Shown here piece by piece: positions 14,842 to 21,256 of a DNA stretch of 26,939 nucleotides. A model generated the notes under the pieces. It did no database searches, was not told where the DNA came from, and saw only the letters and a program-made list of their open reading frames with translations. The first letter of the stretch is position 1; every line of letters starts with the position of its first letter. This stretch comes from a virus, in the IMG/VR virus record IMGVR_UViG_3300025402_000703, positions 1 through 26,939 of that record; one strand, 5' to 3'. The position numbers and the translations under genes are program-made.

Positions 14842-15645
14842 ATGAAGAAATTTGTTATGTTATTGTCGTTGCTATTTGTCTCTACTGTATCTTATGCAGC
14901 AGATCAAATTGCACCACAACCAAAGGCTTCTTGCTCTGCACAGATTCCTTTTGGAGAACCTTCTGAGAAGGCAGGCTTGCCTGTTGTATGTCGTAAGGCT
15001 TATATCCTTGAATCTGATGTCACTGCAAAGATTCCTGTATGGGTTGCATGGACTCTTACTCCAGATCATGCTATTGGTTGTGTAGCACGTACTAATGCTT
15101 TTGCTACAGACCAGTCACTTCCTGCAACAGGTCGTGCAACACCACAAGACTATGCAGCTTCGGGTTATGATCAGGGACATCTTGCAAACGATGCAGATAT
15201 GTCGTGGGATGATCAAGTCGAACACGAATCTTTCTATATGTCTAACATGAGCCCTCAGCTTCCTGCTGTTAATCGTGGTACATGGAAGAACTTAGAATCA
15301 GCTGCACGTGCATGGGTATATCAGACCAAACATCCTTTTACAGAGTATGCTGGTAACATCTGGTCTGCTTCAAGCAAGACAATTGGTGCAGATAAAGTTG
15401 TTATTCCTGATGCATTATATAAAATTGTTGTTGATGATGTAAGCAAGAAATCATATGCTTTTATTATGAACAATACTCCTGGTTTGGATTCAGACTTTAC
15501 CAAATATCAGGTTACAGTATCAGACGTTGAAAAGGCTACAGGCGTTACTTTTCCTGTTCCTGATTCAAAGACTGTAAAAAACCCTCTTATCGTAGCAGAT
15601 CTCAAGACTCTTGCTGCTGATAAGAAGAAGCAATGTAAAGAATAA
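14842..15645 (+). CDS. Secreted DNA/RNA non-specific endonuclease (NUC family)
   Basis: 267 residues with a signal peptide (MKKFVMLLSLLFVSTVSYA, cleavage before A20), so it acts in the periplasm or outside. The beta-beta-alpha-Me active site is SGYDQGHLANDADM (H113 as general base), followed by YMSNMSPQLPAVNRGTWKNLE, which supplies the Mg-binding Asn. The usual DRGH is DQGH here. Cysteines at 31, 50, 80 and the C-terminus fit disulfides. Codon use is strongly biased, suggesting high expression. Roles could be host DNA salvage after lysis or destruction of competing DNA. Confidence 0.88.
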   Translation: MKKFVMLLSLLFVSTVSYAADQIAPQPKASCSAQIPFGEPSEKAGLPVVCRKAYILESDVTAKIPVWVAWTLTPDHAIGCVARTNAFATDQSLPATGRATPQDYAASGYDQGHLANDADMSWDDQVEHESFYMSNMSPQLPAVNRGTWKNLESAARAWVYQTKHPFTEYAGNIWSASSKTIGADKVVIPDALYKIVVDDVSKKSYAFIMNNTPGLDSDFTKYQVTVSDVEKATGVTFPVPDSKTVKNPLIVADLKTLAADKKKQCKE

Positions 15646-15681
15646 ATATAAAACCATTTGTCCTTTAAAATGGTATGGGAA

Positions 15682-15705
15682 GTGGAGGAGACCAATCTCC
15701 TCCAC
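15682..15705 (+). other. 10-bp hairpin just upstream of the SLT gene ribosome site
   Basis: GTGGAGGAGA 15682-15691 pairs perfectly with TCTCCTCCAC 15696-15705 around CCAA. No T-run follows, so it is not a standard terminator. The 3' strand CTCCTCC could instead pair with the Shine-Dalgarno TAAGGAGT at 15712-15719, so the element could control translation. A second hairpin (ACCATTT 15653-15659 with AAATGGT 15668-15674) lies before it. Confidence 0.55.
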
Positions 15706-15723
15706 CAACACTAAGGAGTATAA

Positions 15724-16164
15724 ATGAAGAAACTAATATTAGCATTGGCAACAATGCTTAGTATGGTTGTTTCTGCATCCTACGCTAAAGATCTAAACTT
15801 AGATAATTACATCTATGATATGGTGACGATACAAGCAGAAAAACATAATGTTCCAATCAAGCTTGCGCATGCGGTGATACAATTGGAATCGAAATACGAC
15901 CCTAATGTCAGGGGCAAAAGAGGCGAGTACGGATTAGGTCAAATCCTTTGTTCTACAGCAAAGCAACAAGGATTGAATGGTAAATGCGATCAGCTTAAGG
16001 ATCCTTATACCAATCTAGAATACACTATGACCTATCTAAGATATGCTATGGATTTAACTGACAATGATATATGTCAAGCGGCTTCCTTCTATTCAAGTGG
16101 AGTCATTGTTAAATCTAAAAAGAAATCTGCATATTGCAGAAAAATGCTTGACAGCATAAATTGA
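15724..16164 (+). CDS. Secreted lytic transglycosylase (SLT domain)
   Basis: 146 residues with a signal peptide ending SASYA, before K22. The mature part is one SLT domain: IKLAHAVIQLESKYDP (catalytic E55 in the ES motif), RGEYGLGQILCSTAKQQG (the GLMQ-type motif) and AASFYSSG at the end. It would cut peptidoglycan glycan strands from the periplasmic side, for lysis, virion release or insertion of envelope complexes. It is preceded by the RBS-proximal hairpin and followed by a strong terminator, so it may be the last gene of its transcript. Confidence 0.88.
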   Translation: MKKLILALATMLSMVVSASYAKDLNLDNYIYDMVTIQAEKHNVPIKLAHAVIQLESKYDPNVRGKRGEYGLGQILCSTAKQQGLNGKCDQLKDPYTNLEYTMTYLRYAMDLTDNDICQAASFYSSGVIVKSKKKSAYCRKMLDSIN

Positions 16165-16184
16165 TTATAGTAATATAATAATAG

Positions 16185-16225
16185 GTGGCAACTTGTAAGA
16201 GTTTGTTACAAGTTGCCACTTTTAT
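16185..16225 (+). terminator. Intrinsic-type terminator after the SLT gene
   Basis: A 14-bp perfect stem, GTGGCAACTTGTAA 16185-16198 with TTACAAGTTGCCAC 16206-16219, loop GAGTTTG, then a short T-rich tail (TTTTATT). The tRNA-Gln gene begins at once, so the hairpin may also act as a processing site. Confidence 0.75.
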
Positions 16226-16300
16226 TGGGGGATCGTCTAATCGGTAGGACTACAGACTTTGAATCTGTCTATCGGGGTTCGAGTCCCTGTCCCCCAGCCA
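16226..16300 (+). tRNA. tRNA-Gln (anticodon UUG), CCA encoded
   Basis: The acceptor is TGGGGGA 16226-16232 with TCCCCCA 16290-16296, discriminator G16297, CCA 16298-16300. The anticodon stem is ACAGA/TCTGT with loop CTTTGAA (UUG). The U1-A72 pair with G73 is typical of tRNA-Gln. Confidence 0.93.
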
Positions 16301-16326
16301 ATAATTTTTAAAGTATGGAGTTGCCA

Positions 16327-16740
16327 ATGGCTCTGCAATGGGTTAAATGTTCTTATGGTGATAAGGAAAGCGAGTTTGAAAAAACAGCTAAGAAATATTC
16401 AGATGACCAGCATTTGAAGGTTAACATTGCCCTTATTAAGAAACAATATAGCATTTCAAAGCAAATTAGTCTAACTAATGCCATATGGTCTAAAATGAAG
16501 AATACTAATAGTTACAATACTAAGACAATAGAAGATATGCAAGCAGCTATAAAAATTGCAAAAGAATCTAAAGATATAACATCAATATTAAAAGAATTTT
16601 TTTCGGGTAAAGTTGAATCACCTATTGCCATGAGGTTAGGTGATGGCTCGTATGAATTGATATCTGGTAGTTCAAGACTAATGGCAGCTAGAGTATTGGG
16701 TATAACACCCAAAATTCAAATTGTTGATATTAATTGGTAA
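16327..16740 (+). CDS. ParB/sulfiredoxin-like domain protein
   Basis: 137 residues from ATG 16327, which has GGAG 7 nt upstream; an in-frame ATG at 16315 overlaps that Shine-Dalgarno and is less likely. The C-terminal third, SPIAMRLGDGSYELISGSSRLMAARVLG, matches the ParB-N core in which the IxGxxR..AA motif binds nucleotide or acts as a nuclease. The N-terminal part is lysine-rich and helical. Phage ParB-like proteins take part in DNA modification or nicking; the role here is unknown. Confidence 0.68.
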   Translation: MALQWVKCSYGDKESEFEKTAKKYSDDQHLKVNIALIKKQYSISKQISLTNAIWSKMKNTNSYNTKTIEDMQAAIKIAKESKDITSILKEFFSGKVESPIAMRLGDGSYELISGSSRLMAARVLGITPKIQIVDINW

Positions 16741-16748
16741 TCAACTAG

Positions 16749-16756
16749 TATAAATA
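16749..16756 (+). promoter_or_regulatory. T4-type late promoter TATAAATA
   Basis: Exact TATAAATA 33 nt before the speD-like ATG, with a clear Shine-Dalgarno GAGAGGA at 16775-16781. The predicted transcript start is near 16762. Confidence 0.65.
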
Positions 16757-16789
16757 ATCTTTTATAAACCGTGTGAGAGGATATGTGAA

Positions 16790-17155
16790 ATGACTACATC
16801 TACTTGGGGCTACCATCTTTTGATCGACGCTACTGCAGGTCAGAAAGACCTTATTGGTTCAAAGGAAAACATTAACGCTTTTATTAAGGAATTGGTAGTT
16901 GCCATTGACATGGTAGCTTTTGGTGAACCTTGGATTGAAACTTTTGCAACTCATGATATTTCAAAGTCTGGATACAGCATGTGCCAGATGATTGAAACAT
17001 CAAACATTACTGGTCACTTTGTTGACAAGAATGGCAACTTCTACATCGATATTTTTAGTTGTAAACCATTTGATAATGAAGTAGTATTTAATGTAGTAGA
17101 CAAATACTTCAAGCCAGAAAAGATGCGTCATCACTTTATCTCTCGTGATGCCTAA
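16790..17155 (+). CDS. speD: S-adenosylmethionine decarboxylase-like protein
   Basis: 121 residues, the length of the prokaryotic SpeD proenzyme. WGYHLLIDATAG matches the family's G-x-H-L-x-x-D start, FYIDIFSCKPFD its catalytic cysteine region (C91), and the centre MIETSNITGHFVD aligns with the self-processing site (normally ESHISIHTWPE). Here E-S-H reads E-T-S-N, with S71 the candidate pyruvoyl residue, a form I associate with phage homologues. If active it would make decarboxylated SAM for spermidine, which can neutralise packaged DNA. It is driven by a late promoter. Confidence 0.72.
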   Translation: MTTSTWGYHLLIDATAGQKDLIGSKENINAFIKELVVAIDMVAFGEPWIETFATHDISKSGYSMCQMIETSNITGHFVDKNGNFYIDIFSCKPFDNEVVFNVVDKYFKPEKMRHHFISRDA

Positions 17156-17161
17156 TATTGA

Positions 17162-17234
17162 CGCGCGGTAGTGAAACAGTATCACAGCGGTCTCATAATC
17201 CTCAATTCTAGGTGCAACTCCTAGCTGCGCAACA
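17162..17234 (+). tRNA. Degenerate tRNA-Met-like gene (CAU anticodon)
   Basis: A cloverleaf can be drawn: acceptor CGCGCGG 17162-17168 with 17225-17231 (first pair mismatched), D-stem GTGA/TCAC, anticodon loop CTCATAA (CAU), T-stem CTAGG/CCTAG. It departs from a normal tRNA in several ways: no GG in the D-loop, T-loop TGCAACT, two mismatches in the anticodon stem, and the 3' end reads ACAT with no full CCA. It may be a decayed or atypical tRNA (Met, or Ile2 if lysidine-modified). It sits just before the homing endonuclease. Confidence 0.5.
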
Positions 17235-17238
17235 TGAG

Positions 17239-17289
17239 GACCCTGTTATTATAAATAGCTATTAGTAAGTCTATTATAATAACAGGGTC
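17239..17289 (+). repeat. 15-bp perfect inverted repeat before the homing endonuclease
   Basis: GACCCTGTTATTATA 17239-17253 is exactly complementary to TATAATAACAGGGTC 17275-17289 across a 21-nt loop. The 3' arm ends 4 nt before the ATG at 17294 and covers the purine-rich AACAGGG that would bind the ribosome, so long transcripts should hide the start. Confidence 0.85.
17250..17257 (+). promoter_or_regulatory. T4-type late promoter inside the hairpin
   Basis: Exact TATAAATA spanning the end of the 5' arm and the loop of the 17239-17289 inverted repeat. Transcripts starting about 6 nt downstream (near 17263) lose the 5' arm, freeing the ribosome site of the GIY-YIG gene. This is the arrangement known for T4 td I-TevI. 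Confidence 0.72.
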
Positions 17290-17293
17290 GGTT

Positions 17294-17923
17294 ATGTACT
17301 ATACAATTTATAAAATTACTAATAAAATAAACAATAAATTTTATATAGGTAAGCATCAAACTAAAAATCTAGACGATGGTTATATGGGTTCTGGTAAATT
17401 AATCAAAGCTGCAATTAAAAAATACGGTATAGAGAATTTTACCAAAGAAATATTATTTGTGTTTGATAATGAAAAAACAATGAATGATAAAGAAAAAGAA
17501 CTGGTTGTATTGTCTGAGAATTCTTATAACTTGTGCGAAGGTGGACAAGGTGGGTTTAGCTATATAAATTCCAACCTCCTTCAAAATACAGAAAAAGCTA
17601 TCGAAGTTAGAAAACAAAATGGTGCAAATACTCTAAGGTTACTATCAGAACGAAATAGATCTGATCCAGATTTTTATGATATGTGGTATAGTAGAATAAT
17701 AGAAACACGTAAGGATAAACCCGGCACATTTACAGGCAAAAAACACTCTCAACATTCTAAAAATATCATGAGTGAAAAAGCATCATTGAATATGAAGGGT
17801 GCAAAAAATCATAGGTATGGTACAATGTGGATAACTGATGGTAATAATAACAAACAGATTAAAAAAGATATTGATATTATTCCTTCAGGGTGGTATAGTG
17901 GTAGGGTTATAAAAAATAGGTGA
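17294..17923 (+). CDS. GIY-YIG homing endonuclease (Seg-like)
   Basis: 209 residues, a free-standing mobile endonuclease. The N-terminal catalytic domain is YYTIYKITNKINNKFYIGK (GIY as TIY, YIG intact), with IKKYGIENFTKEIL and the Glu-bearing DKEKELV. The C-terminal part holds a NUMOD3-like GKKHSQHSKNIMS DNA-binding motif and the MWITDG...NKQIKKD...IPSGWYSGR tail common in phage HNH and GIY-YIG enzymes. It probably nicks or cuts a related phage genome to copy itself in. AT-rich codon use and its place between a decayed tRNA and a GT gene fit a mobile insert. Expression looks limited to late infection by the hairpin upstream. Confidence 0.9.
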   Translation: MYYTIYKITNKINNKFYIGKHQTKNLDDGYMGSGKLIKAAIKKYGIENFTKEILFVFDNEKTMNDKEKELVVLSENSYNLCEGGQGGFSYINSNLLQNTEKAIEVRKQNGANTLRLLSERNRSDPDFYDMWYSRIIETRKDKPGTFTGKKHSQHSKNIMSEKASLNMKGAKNHRYGTMWITDGNNNKQIKKDIDIIPSGWYSGRVIKNR

Positions 17924-17926
17924 CAT

Positions 17927-18691
17927 ATGAACATACAGCATGCCTACATTCTTTATATTGATAAACCAGATCCAATTCAATACATGGAAGAATGTAAGGC
18001 TTCCTGTGACCAATATGGAATCCCTGTTACTCCTTTTCTTGGAATGAAACTTCCCACTACTACAGCAGAAGTTAAAGAGAAGTGGGGATTCCGTGTTGAT
18101 CCTAAGGTTGATCAATTCTATGATGAACCAGTTCACAATGTGTGGTTTAGAGAACAACTTTGTACAACAGGGCATCTTGCAATGTGGAAAGATGCTGTGG
18201 AGAAATATCCAAATGCAGCAATTGCTTTCATGGAACACGATGCTCTTGTCAAGCGTAATTTTCTTGATATTGATGTCCAAGATAACGAAATAGTATTTCT
18301 TGGCTATCGCGTAGACGATAGGGATGATTATGAATGTATTGATGATCCCTTTATAAAATACCCAGTGACAAAATTTGAAGGGACTCATGGCTATGCAATC
18401 ACAACTAACACCGCGAGAGCTATTTTACATGGAATTGATCAACAATGGCCATTGCTTCCTCTTGGAGTTTCTATTGATTTCTACCTTGGCGTGCAGAATA
18501 TTTTCAAGCTGAATATGACTGTTGCTGATCCAGCTCCACTGGTTGCTGTGATGGAACAAAAGGCTTCCGAGACACAACCTGAAGGTAAGGTTGCTCGCTA
18601 CAATATGGCACCTCATAATGGATTCATTAAGGGCCTAAAGAATACAGATAAGTACACATATGATCCTGAAAATAATTGGTTGATATTCTGA
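17927..18691 (+). CDS. Glycosyltransferase family 25-like protein
   Basis: 254 residues. CTTGHLAMWKDAVEKYPNAAIAFMEHDALVKRNF matches the GT25 core, in which a conserved S/G-H-x-x-x-W helix precedes the strand ending in the acidic L-E-D-D motif (here MEHDA). THGYAITTNTARAIL is the second GT25 signature, then a D in GVSIDFYLG. The family adds galactose or glucose to lipooligosaccharide or protein. The variant H in EHD should be noted. It follows the homing endonuclease by 3 nt, its Shine-Dalgarno (AGGTG) lying inside that gene's end. Confidence 0.75.
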   Translation: MNIQHAYILYIDKPDPIQYMEECKASCDQYGIPVTPFLGMKLPTTTAEVKEKWGFRVDPKVDQFYDEPVHNVWFREQLCTTGHLAMWKDAVEKYPNAAIAFMEHDALVKRNFLDIDVQDNEIVFLGYRVDDRDDYECIDDPFIKYPVTKFEGTHGYAITTNTARAILHGIDQQWPLLPLGVSIDFYLGVQNIFKLNMTVADPAPLVAVMEQKASETQPEGKVARYNMAPHNGFIKGLKNTDKYTYDPENNWLIF

Positions 18692-19203
18692 TGAAAGTAA
18701 CACTTGGTAAGTTTCCTAAGAGTACAAGCAAAACAGAGCGTAAGATATCTGTAAAGATTGATTATTGGGACACATGGTCAATGGACCATTCGTTAAGTCT
18801 CATCATTCATCCTATGCTTATTCAACTTCAACAAACAAAGCATGGTGCTCCATTTACTGATGATGAGGATGTTCCAGAAGAACTACGTTCAACATCAGCA
18901 CCTCCCAAAGAGTATGAATATGACGTCGATGATAACCACCACAAAAGATGGGAATGGATTCTCGATGAAATGATTTGGGCTTTTGCACAAAAGCTCGATG
19001 ACAATGCAGAAAGCCAATTTCACACTGGCGATCATGATATTAAATGGGTCGACATTACCGTAGATGGTGAGGAAATGTTTGAGATGGTCCGTGGACCCAA
19101 TGATACTCATGTTTTTGATAAAGAAGGATGGGAGGCTTGGAATGCTAGAAAGACTAACGGTTTCAAATTATTCGGAAAGTACTTCGAAGGTCTCTGGGAT
19201 TGA
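18691..19203 (+). CDS. Conserved phage hypothetical protein (171 aa)
   Basis: A soluble acidic protein that I recognise only as a type common in T4-like phages. The segment IDYWDTWSMDHSLSLIIHPM, then KHGAP..DDEDVPEELRS, and HHKRWEWILDEMIWAFAQ are its conserved blocks. The C-terminus (EGWEAWNARKTNGFKLFGKYFEGLWD) is aromatic. Function is unknown. The start is ATG 18691, overlapping the GT25 stop as TGATG; the next gene starts inside its last 62 nt. Confidence 0.75.
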   Translation: MKVTLGKFPKSTSKTERKISVKIDYWDTWSMDHSLSLIIHPMLIQLQQTKHGAPFTDDEDVPEELRSTSAPPKEYEYDVDDNHHKRWEWILDEMIWAFAQKLDDNAESQFHTGDHDIKWVDITVDGEEMFEMVRGPNDTHVFDKEGWEAWNARKTNGFKLFGKYFEGLWD

Positions 19204-19354
19204 TACTCACAACTACTCTGTAGATGCTTTGAGGAAAGCAGCATTTGTGGATGAGATTAATAATGTACTTAATGTTCACAATCCCGTTGACAAAGATATC
19301 ATAGTAGGCTATCTTAAAAATAGAATTGCTGAGATAGACAAAAGGTACAAATAA
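19142..19354 (+). CDS. Small hypothetical protein (70 aa), start inside previous gene
   Basis: Unrecognised. ATG 19142 is preceded at 6 nt by GGGAGG, the best Shine-Dalgarno in this area, so I choose it although it overlaps the upstream gene by 62 nt in another frame. The part free of overlap (DTHNYSVDALRKAAFVDEI, NNVLNVHNPVDKDIIVGYL, KNRIAEIDKRYK) is helical and looks like the real core, so a shorter form is possible. It ends 5 nt before a tRNA. Confidence 0.5.
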   Translation: MLERLTVSNYSESTSKVSGIDTHNYSVDALRKAAFVDEINNVLNVHNPVDKDIIVGYLKNRIAEIDKRYK

Positions 19355-19359
19355 GTTAT

Positions 19360-19451
19360 GGGCGTGGGTGTTGGTACACAGGGAGTCCTTATAAGGCTTT
19401 CAGCGGCAGATTACCGTTCTCGACAGGGTTCAAATCCTTGCACGCCTACCA
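19360..19451 (+). tRNA. Type II tRNA with apparent UAU anticodon, CCA encoded
   Basis: The acceptor is GGGCGTG 19360-19366 with CACGCCT 19441-19447 (one G-T pair), discriminator A19448, CCA 19449-19451. The T-stem is CAGGG/CCTTG with loop TTCAAAT. There is a long variable arm (19400-19423, GCGG/CCGT stem), as in Leu, Ser or Tyr tRNAs, but the anticodon loop CTTATAA gives UAU (Ile, AUA). The D-loop is very short (GTGT-TGGT-ACAC) and three nt separate the D and anticodon stems. Amino-acid identity is unclear. Confidence 0.65.
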
Positions 19452-19468
19452 AATTCTAGGAGATTAAA

Positions 19469-19702
19469 ATGCCATATGTAAATGTCTGGGTAGATGATGA
19501 TGAGTTTGACATTAGCGAGTGTGATGACGAAGATTTGATCAAAGAACTTCAGAAGCGTGGGTACTTTATTGGTGGTAAATTGTACGATGAGGTACGTGGT
19601 CTCTCTGGGTTATATTCAACATATATGACAATGTCTCCTGAATTTTTTCAGAAGGAATTGAAGAGATTCTTTCGTGAAAATCTAGATGTGAGTATTTACT
19701 GA
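19469..19702 (+). CDS. Small acidic conserved phage protein (77 aa)
   Basis: It begins MPYVNVWVDDDEFDISECDD, followed by EDLIKELQKRGYFIGG, an acidic beta hairpin leading to a helix, a type I recognise from other T4-like phages without known function. A Shine-Dalgarno (TAGGAG) lies 8 nt upstream. The stop overlaps the start of the next small gene (TGATG). Confidence 0.7.
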   Translation: MPYVNVWVDDDEFDISECDDEDLIKELQKRGYFIGGKLYDEVRGLSGLYSTYMTMSPEFFQKELKRFFRENLDVSIY

Positions 19703-19833
19703 TGAAAGTAAAGAAGTTAGTTGCCAAGCTCTACGAGAAGATTCTTCTTGGTGATAAGCAAGGCGAAAAGAAAGTATGGCTTAAGATTATGAAAAAGAGT
19801 CTTAAAGGCAAACATACGGAAGCCGTTAAATAA
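19702..19833 (+). CDS. Very small basic protein (43 aa)
   Basis: It opens MKVKKLVAKLYEKIL and ends KGKHTEAVK; about a third of the residues are lysine, with a probable amphipathic helix. It is coupled to the acidic protein upstream by a TGATG overlap, which raises the chance that it is real. An acidic/basic pair in one transcript could interact, but that is speculation. It ends 11 nt before tRNA-Arg. Confidence 0.6.
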   Translation: MKVKKLVAKLYEKILLGDKQGEKKVWLKIMKKSLKGKHTEAVK

Positions 19834-19844
19834 ATATAACAATT

Positions 19845-19921
19845 GGTTCCATAGTTCAACTGGATAGAGCACCCGCCTTCTAAGCGGATTGTTGCAGGTT
19901 CGAGTCCTGCTGGGACCGCCA
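19845..19921 (+). tRNA. tRNA-Arg (anticodon UCU), CCA encoded
   Basis: The acceptor is GGTTCCA 19845-19851 with TGGGACC 19911-19917 (one G-T), discriminator G19918, CCA 19919-19921. The anticodon loop CTTCTAA (UCU) reads AGA, a codon common in this AT-rich phage. The T-stem is GCAGG/CCTGC with loop TTCGAGT. Confidence 0.93.
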
Positions 19922-19927
19922 AATTTA

Positions 19928-20003
19928 GCCCACGTAACCCAATGGCAGAGGTAGGAGACTTAAAATCTCCAAAGTGTCAGTTCGAGTCTGACCGTGGGCA
20001 CCA
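19928..20003 (+). tRNA. tRNA-Leu (anticodon UAA) with short variable loop, CCA encoded
   Basis: The acceptor is GCCCACG 19928-19934 with CGTGGGC 19993-19999, discriminator A20000, CCA 20001-20003. The anticodon stem is GGAGA/TCTCC with loop CTTAAAA (UAA, reads UUA). The T-stem is GTCAG/CTGAC. The variable region is only AAAGT, as in the UAG tRNA at 2130, unlike standard tRNA-Leu. It lies 6 nt after tRNA-Arg. Confidence 0.88.
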
Positions 20004-20021
20004 AATATATAGGATGGAAAC

Positions 20022-20243
20022 GTGACCAGATTAATTAAACTTACCAACGATCATGATGCCCATAAGGGCAGTCCAATCTACATTAATGTAGATCATATTT
20101 GTGCTGTATATGAAGCACCAGGACAGTCGGGTGGAATGAAGACGTTTATTTTTGGTGGGTACACAGGAGTCCAGTGGGAAGTGGAAGAATCCCCAAAAAG
20201 AATCTTAGAATTAATTACCCCTGTAACGATGCTAGTTGAATGA
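20022..20243 (+). CDS. Small FlbD-like beta protein (73 aa), GTG start
   Basis: The pattern LIKLTNDHD..PIYINVDHICAVYE, then FGGYTGVQWEVEESPKRILELI, resembles small FlbD-type proteins (strand, VN-x-D-x-I, G-x-x-x-V-E-E-S-x-x-x-V/I), which occur in flagellar operons and often in phages. No function is known for phage versions. The start is GTG 20022, supported by AGGATGG 5 nt upstream; no ATG fits. Confidence 0.7.
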   Translation: MTRLIKLTNDHDAHKGSPIYINVDHICAVYEAPGQSGGMKTFIFGGYTGVQWEVEESPKRILELITPVTMLVE

Positions 20244-20259
20244 GAGTTAAGGATATAAA

Positions 20260-20538
20260 ATGATTAGAGAATGTTTAGTTAAAAAGAAACCATTTCAACA
20301 AAAAGCAATTCAATTTACTCCAGAATTAACCAATGAAGAATTGAAGCGTTGGACTAACGATCGAGCATTCATTGCACACCTAGACCGCGATGATCATCCT
20401 TGTGCAATGATAATTACAATTGAAGGTGCAATGAAGGCATACTATGGTGATTATATCATGCAGGGTGTTAATGGTGACGACTTTTATCCCGTTAAAGAAT
20501 CAATCATGATGAAATCTTATGATTTTTTGAGGGATTGA
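20260..20538 (+). CDS. PGDYI-motif phage protein (92 aa)
   Basis: The C-terminal block YYGDYIMQGVNGDDFYPVKE...MKSYDFL matches the widespread small phage family with a P/G-D-W/Y-I-x-x-G-x-x-G-E/D-x-Y-P motif, and the N-terminus KKKPFQQKAIQFT and FIAHL..DDHPCAMIITIEG follow the same pattern. The family's function is unknown. It has a clear start 16 nt after the FlbD-like gene and ends just before thyX. Confidence 0.78.
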   Translation: MIRECLVKKKPFQQKAIQFTPELTNEELKRWTNDRAFIAHLDRDDHPCAMIITIEGAMKAYYGDYIMQGVNGDDFYPVKESIMMKSYDFLRD

Positions 20539-20540
20539 AT

Positions 20541-21197
20541 ATGAGTGTAAATCTTATTGCTGTCACTCGTCCTGTCAATGGTATGGACGTGAATGAGTTC
20601 GTTGCATATGTTGCACGTGTTTCAAATCCATCCAATCAAAACAACACGGAAACATCAGCAAAGCTGATGAAGTACCTAATCAAGAACAAGCACTGGTCAC
20701 CATTGGAAATGGTCCACGTCGTCATGGAGATCAATACCACACGTGATATCGCTCGACAGATTTTACGCCACCGTAGCTTCTCTTTCCAAGAATTCAGCCA
20801 ACGATATGCGGACCCAACGAAAGACCTTGGATTCGTCACTCGTGAAGCCCGTTTGCAAGATCCAAAAAATAGACAAAACTCAGTTGAGTTTGATGACGAG
20901 TCAACAAAAGAACTTTGGGAAGAAATGCAAGACAGAATCACCCGTGAAGTGAAACAGGTTTATGAATGGGCAATTGAAAATGGAATTGCAAAAGAACAAG
21001 CTCGTGCTGTCCTTCCAGAAGGTCTTACTGTTTCTCGTCTTTATATGGCTGGTTCTGTTAGAAGCTGGATTCACTATTGTCAGTTACGGATGGCTAACGG
21101 TACGCAAAAAGAACACCGCGAAATAGCGATAGATTGTTGGTATAATTTGATTGGGGAATTTCCCTCACTCAAAGACTTGGATTTAATCTCTCCATAA
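20541..21197 (+). CDS. thyX: FAD-dependent thymidylate synthase ThyX
   Basis: 218 residues. It makes dTMP from dUMP using methylene-tetrahydrofolate and reduced FAD, raising thymidylate supply for phage DNA synthesis. The ThyX motif RHRSFSFQEFSQR (76-88; RHRxxSxNExSxR with Q for N) is present, with HWSPLEMVHVVMEI before it and RAVLPEGL...RSWIHYCQLR in the C-terminal half. ATG 20541 follows GAGGG; an in-frame TTG at 20535 is discounted. The gene ends in a strong terminator whose stem overlaps the next promoter. Confidence 0.97.
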   Translation: MSVNLIAVTRPVNGMDVNEFVAYVARVSNPSNQNNTETSAKLMKYLIKNKHWSPLEMVHVVMEINTTRDIARQILRHRSFSFQEFSQRYADPTKDLGFVTREARLQDPKNRQNSVEFDDESTKELWEEMQDRITREVKQVYEWAIENGIAKEQARAVLPEGLTVSRLYMAGSVRSWIHYCQLRMANGTQKEHREIAIDCWYNLIGEFPSLKDLDLISP

Positions 21198-21220
21198 TTC
21201 AATAAAATCCCTGTAATATC

Positions 21221-21256
21221 AAGGCAACTTTTTTTAAATAAACAGTTGCCTTTTTA
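21221..21256 (+). terminator. Intrinsic terminator after thyX
   Basis: AAGGCAACT 21221-21229 pairs with AGTTGCCTT 21244-21252, loop 21230-21243 is T/A-rich, and TTT follows the stem. The stem shares GGCAACTT with the terminator at 16185. Its 3' arm also supplies the -35 box of the next promoter. Confidence 0.75.

Noticed and set aside
17885-18388. Minus-strand ORF (167 codons) opposite the GT25 gene
   Set aside because: The plus frame has clear GT25 motifs; the minus frame is a hydrophobic mixture without start signals.
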